From an uncultured Selenomonadaceae bacterium (GTDB taxonomy: Bacteria > Bacillota > Negativicutes > Selenomonadales > Selenomonadaceae): a stretch of 5,222 nucleotides of DNA. Shown here in pieces: positions 3,979-5,222 of the stretch. Position 1 is the first letter of the stretch. Each line of letters starts with the position of its first letter. The stretch is taken from positions 1 to 5,222 of the forward strand of contig CAJOPK010000241.1 of NCBI GenBank assembly GCA_905236255.1. Direction: 5' to 3'. The notes beneath the pieces are model-generated. The model saw nothing but the letters and a program-made list of their open reading frames with translations. It was not told the DNA's origin and did no database searches. The position numbers and the translations under genes are program-made.

Positions 3979-5222
3979 ATGAAAAAATTTGCTTACAATC
4001 AAATGCTGTTGATCGTCATAACGATCGGGCTTATCGCGGCACTCGTGATTGCCGGACAGCGACACGCGGTGGAGATCCACAACAATCAAATCGACCTTGC
4101 CGTCGATTACGAAAGTCTTTTGAACCTCTCGCAACGGGAAGGTGTTCCGCTTGAGGAAGTTTTTAAATCGGCGAAAGATGCCGGAATAACTTCGCTTGCG
4201 ATTTACGACACGACTTTTGAAAAACTCAACCGATCCGGAAAAGTTCTTGCCATTTCCGGCGAAGAGATCTTGAAAAATTATCACGGCGGTGCGCTTGTCA
4301 ATGCGCTCTGGCGGCAGGCCGTCGAAAACGGCACCATTGACGCGACACGCGTTTACATTGTCGGTCGAACTTTAAAAAATTATGAAGAGGCGAAAGCGGA
4401 TTTAATTCGGCGCGTCGGCGCGGACAGAGTTCGTCCTTTTGCCGTCGGTGAAATTGAAGTTTTGGAAGTAAAAGCGCAGTACGGTCAATTTATAAAAATG
4501 CCGCTCGGAATTTCCACCGACGAACTCGAAAGCGCAAAAAATGCCGGATTTAATATTTTGGCGCGTCCCCGCAATTATCAAAAATGTACTCCGGAAGATG
4601 TGCGCGCCGTTTTCAATCGTCTGGACGGTTATCCGATTTCCGAAATTGTCTTTGACGGCAACGAAATTTTGGGCGCGGGTAATTTTGTGGACGTTACCGC
4701 CGAAGAAATGAAAAATCGCGATTGGACTTTGGGACTTATCGAACATACGACGCAACTTCAATTTTATCCGCAGACCGGAATGCATCAGCTTGCCCGGCAG
4801 CTCGGTTATGACAAGGTTGCCCGGCTTTATGCAATTCCCCGTGACGAACAGCCGAAACTCCTTTTAAATGATGCGGTCAATCGTTGGGTGACGACGGATC
4901 ACGAAAGAAATATCAGAATAAATCTTTTGCGTATTTACGAAAAAGCTGCGCCGGAAATGAATTTGCTTGAAACCAATTTGGAATACTTTAAATCGGTTTC
5001 CGATAAATTGAAGGCGCAAGGTTATACGCTCGGCGCGGCGGGAACTTTCAGCGATTATTATCCGAATCGAATTTTGCGGGCATTGGTAATAATCGGAACG
5101 GTTGCGGCTTGCGTTTTGTACCTGTCTTTAATTTCGCGCAGAATAAATTCAAATTTGAGATTGCAAACGACTTTGCTTGTCGCATTTTCAATTTTGGCTG
5201 TCATTCCGATTTTGATGGGATC
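3979..5222 (+). CDS. DUF5693-like membrane protein, 5' part (runs off window edge)
   Basis: Open for 414 codons to the right edge without a stop. The N terminus (MKKFAYNQ, then a hydrophobic helix at about 9-25) looks like a membrane anchor. A hydrophilic domain follows at about 27-363. Membrane helices are then seen at about 366-386 and 396-414, with RR after the first. Recognised features: the IDLAVDYESLLNLS and GVPLEEVFKSAKDAGITSLAIYDTTFEKL block (38-83), YPQTGMHQLARQLGY (263-277), and RW (302-303) with ERNIRINLLR (309-318). I recall these as typical of DUF5693 proteins of Bacillota, which usually end in several membrane spans. The biochemical function is unknown; the topology suggests a cell-envelope role. 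The start is uncertain: the ATG at 3979 gives a normal MKK opening, while the in-frame ATG at 3964 adds five residues; neither has a good Shine-Dalgarno. Confidence 0.8.
   Translation, partial: MKKFAYNQMLLIVITIGLIAALVIAGQRHAVEIHNNQIDLAVDYESLLNLSQREGVPLEEVFKSAKDAGITSLAIYDTTFEKLNRSGKVLAISGEEILKNYHGGALVNALWRQAVENGTIDATRVYIVGRTLKNYEEAKADLIRRVGADRVRPFAVGEIEVLEVKAQYGQFIKMPLGISTDELESAKNAGFNILARPRNYQKCTPEDVRAVFNRLDGYPISEIVFDGNEILGAGNFVDVTAEEMKNRDWTLGLIEHTTQLQFYPQTGMHQLARQLGYDKVARLYAIPRDEQPKLLLNDAVNRWVTTDHERNIRINLLRIYEKAAPEMNLLETNLEYFKSVSDKLKAQGYTLGAAGTFSDYYPNRILRALVIIGTVAACVLYLSLISRRINSNLRLQTTLLVAFSILAVIPILMG

Noticed and set aside
3957..4154. Plus-strand TTG-initiated frame of 65 codons overlapping the start of the DUF5693-like gene
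   Set aside because: Out of frame with the long gene, no Shine-Dalgarno, and an unremarkable product; not credible even as a leader peptide.
3970..4785. Minus-strand open frames of 104 and 127 codons opposite the DUF5693-like gene
   Set aside because: The plus-strand frame is open for 414 codons with a membrane anchor and family motifs; the reverse frames show neither.

Overview
The window reads as a bacterial chromosome fragment, most likely from Bacillota (Firmicutes), with Negativicutes as my best guess. The evidence is the style of the ribosomal proteins, the very strong AAGGAGG-type ribosome binding sites, and a DUF5693-type membrane protein, a family I know from Bacillota. The class-level placement is inference and was not tested by phylogeny.

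Positions 1-3649 hold the promoter-proximal part of the S10 ribosomal protein operon, entirely on the minus strand. Transcription order is rpsJ (S10), rplC (L3), rplD (L4), rplW (L23), rplB (L2), rpsS (S19), rplV (L22), rpsC (S3). The last gene is cut by the left edge after 50 codons. Order and protein lengths are canonical. The genes are tightly packed, with gaps of 15-36 nt and one TGATG stop/start overlap between rplD and rplW. Six of the eight start codons are not ATG (TTG for rpsJ, rplC, rpsS and rpsC; GTG for rplB and rplV), each behind a near-perfect Shine-Dalgarno sequence. No terminator is present, so the operon continues out of the window.

Positions 3650-3978 are a 329-bp divergent intergenic region. 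On the minus strand it carries a good sigma-A-type promoter (TTGCAA, 17 bp, TATAAT) with an A/T-tract upstream element. Its -10 box sits inside a GCCGG-N8-CCGGC inverted repeat. A leader of about 130 nt follows and can fold into three consecutive hairpins ending just before the rpsJ Shine-Dalgarno. On the plus strand there are two overlapping promoter candidates and a hairpin in the leader of the divergent gene.

Positions 3979-5222 hold the 5' part of a plus-strand gene for a DUF5693-like membrane protein. It has an N-terminal membrane anchor, a large domain of about 340 residues that probably lies outside the membrane, and the start of a C-terminal multi-span membrane region. It runs off the right edge without a stop.

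The operon genes build the ribosome: S10, S19 and S3 in the 30S head; L2, L3, L4, L22 and L23 in the 50S subunit, including the peptidyl-transferase surroundings and the exit tunnel. The divergent gene is unrelated to translation and probably belongs to the cell envelope. I see no mobile element, CRISPR array, tRNA or rRNA. The most worthwhile unexplained signals are in the intergenic region: the structured rpsJ leader, the dyad over the -10 box, and a 5'-proximal GTG open in frame with rpsJ.
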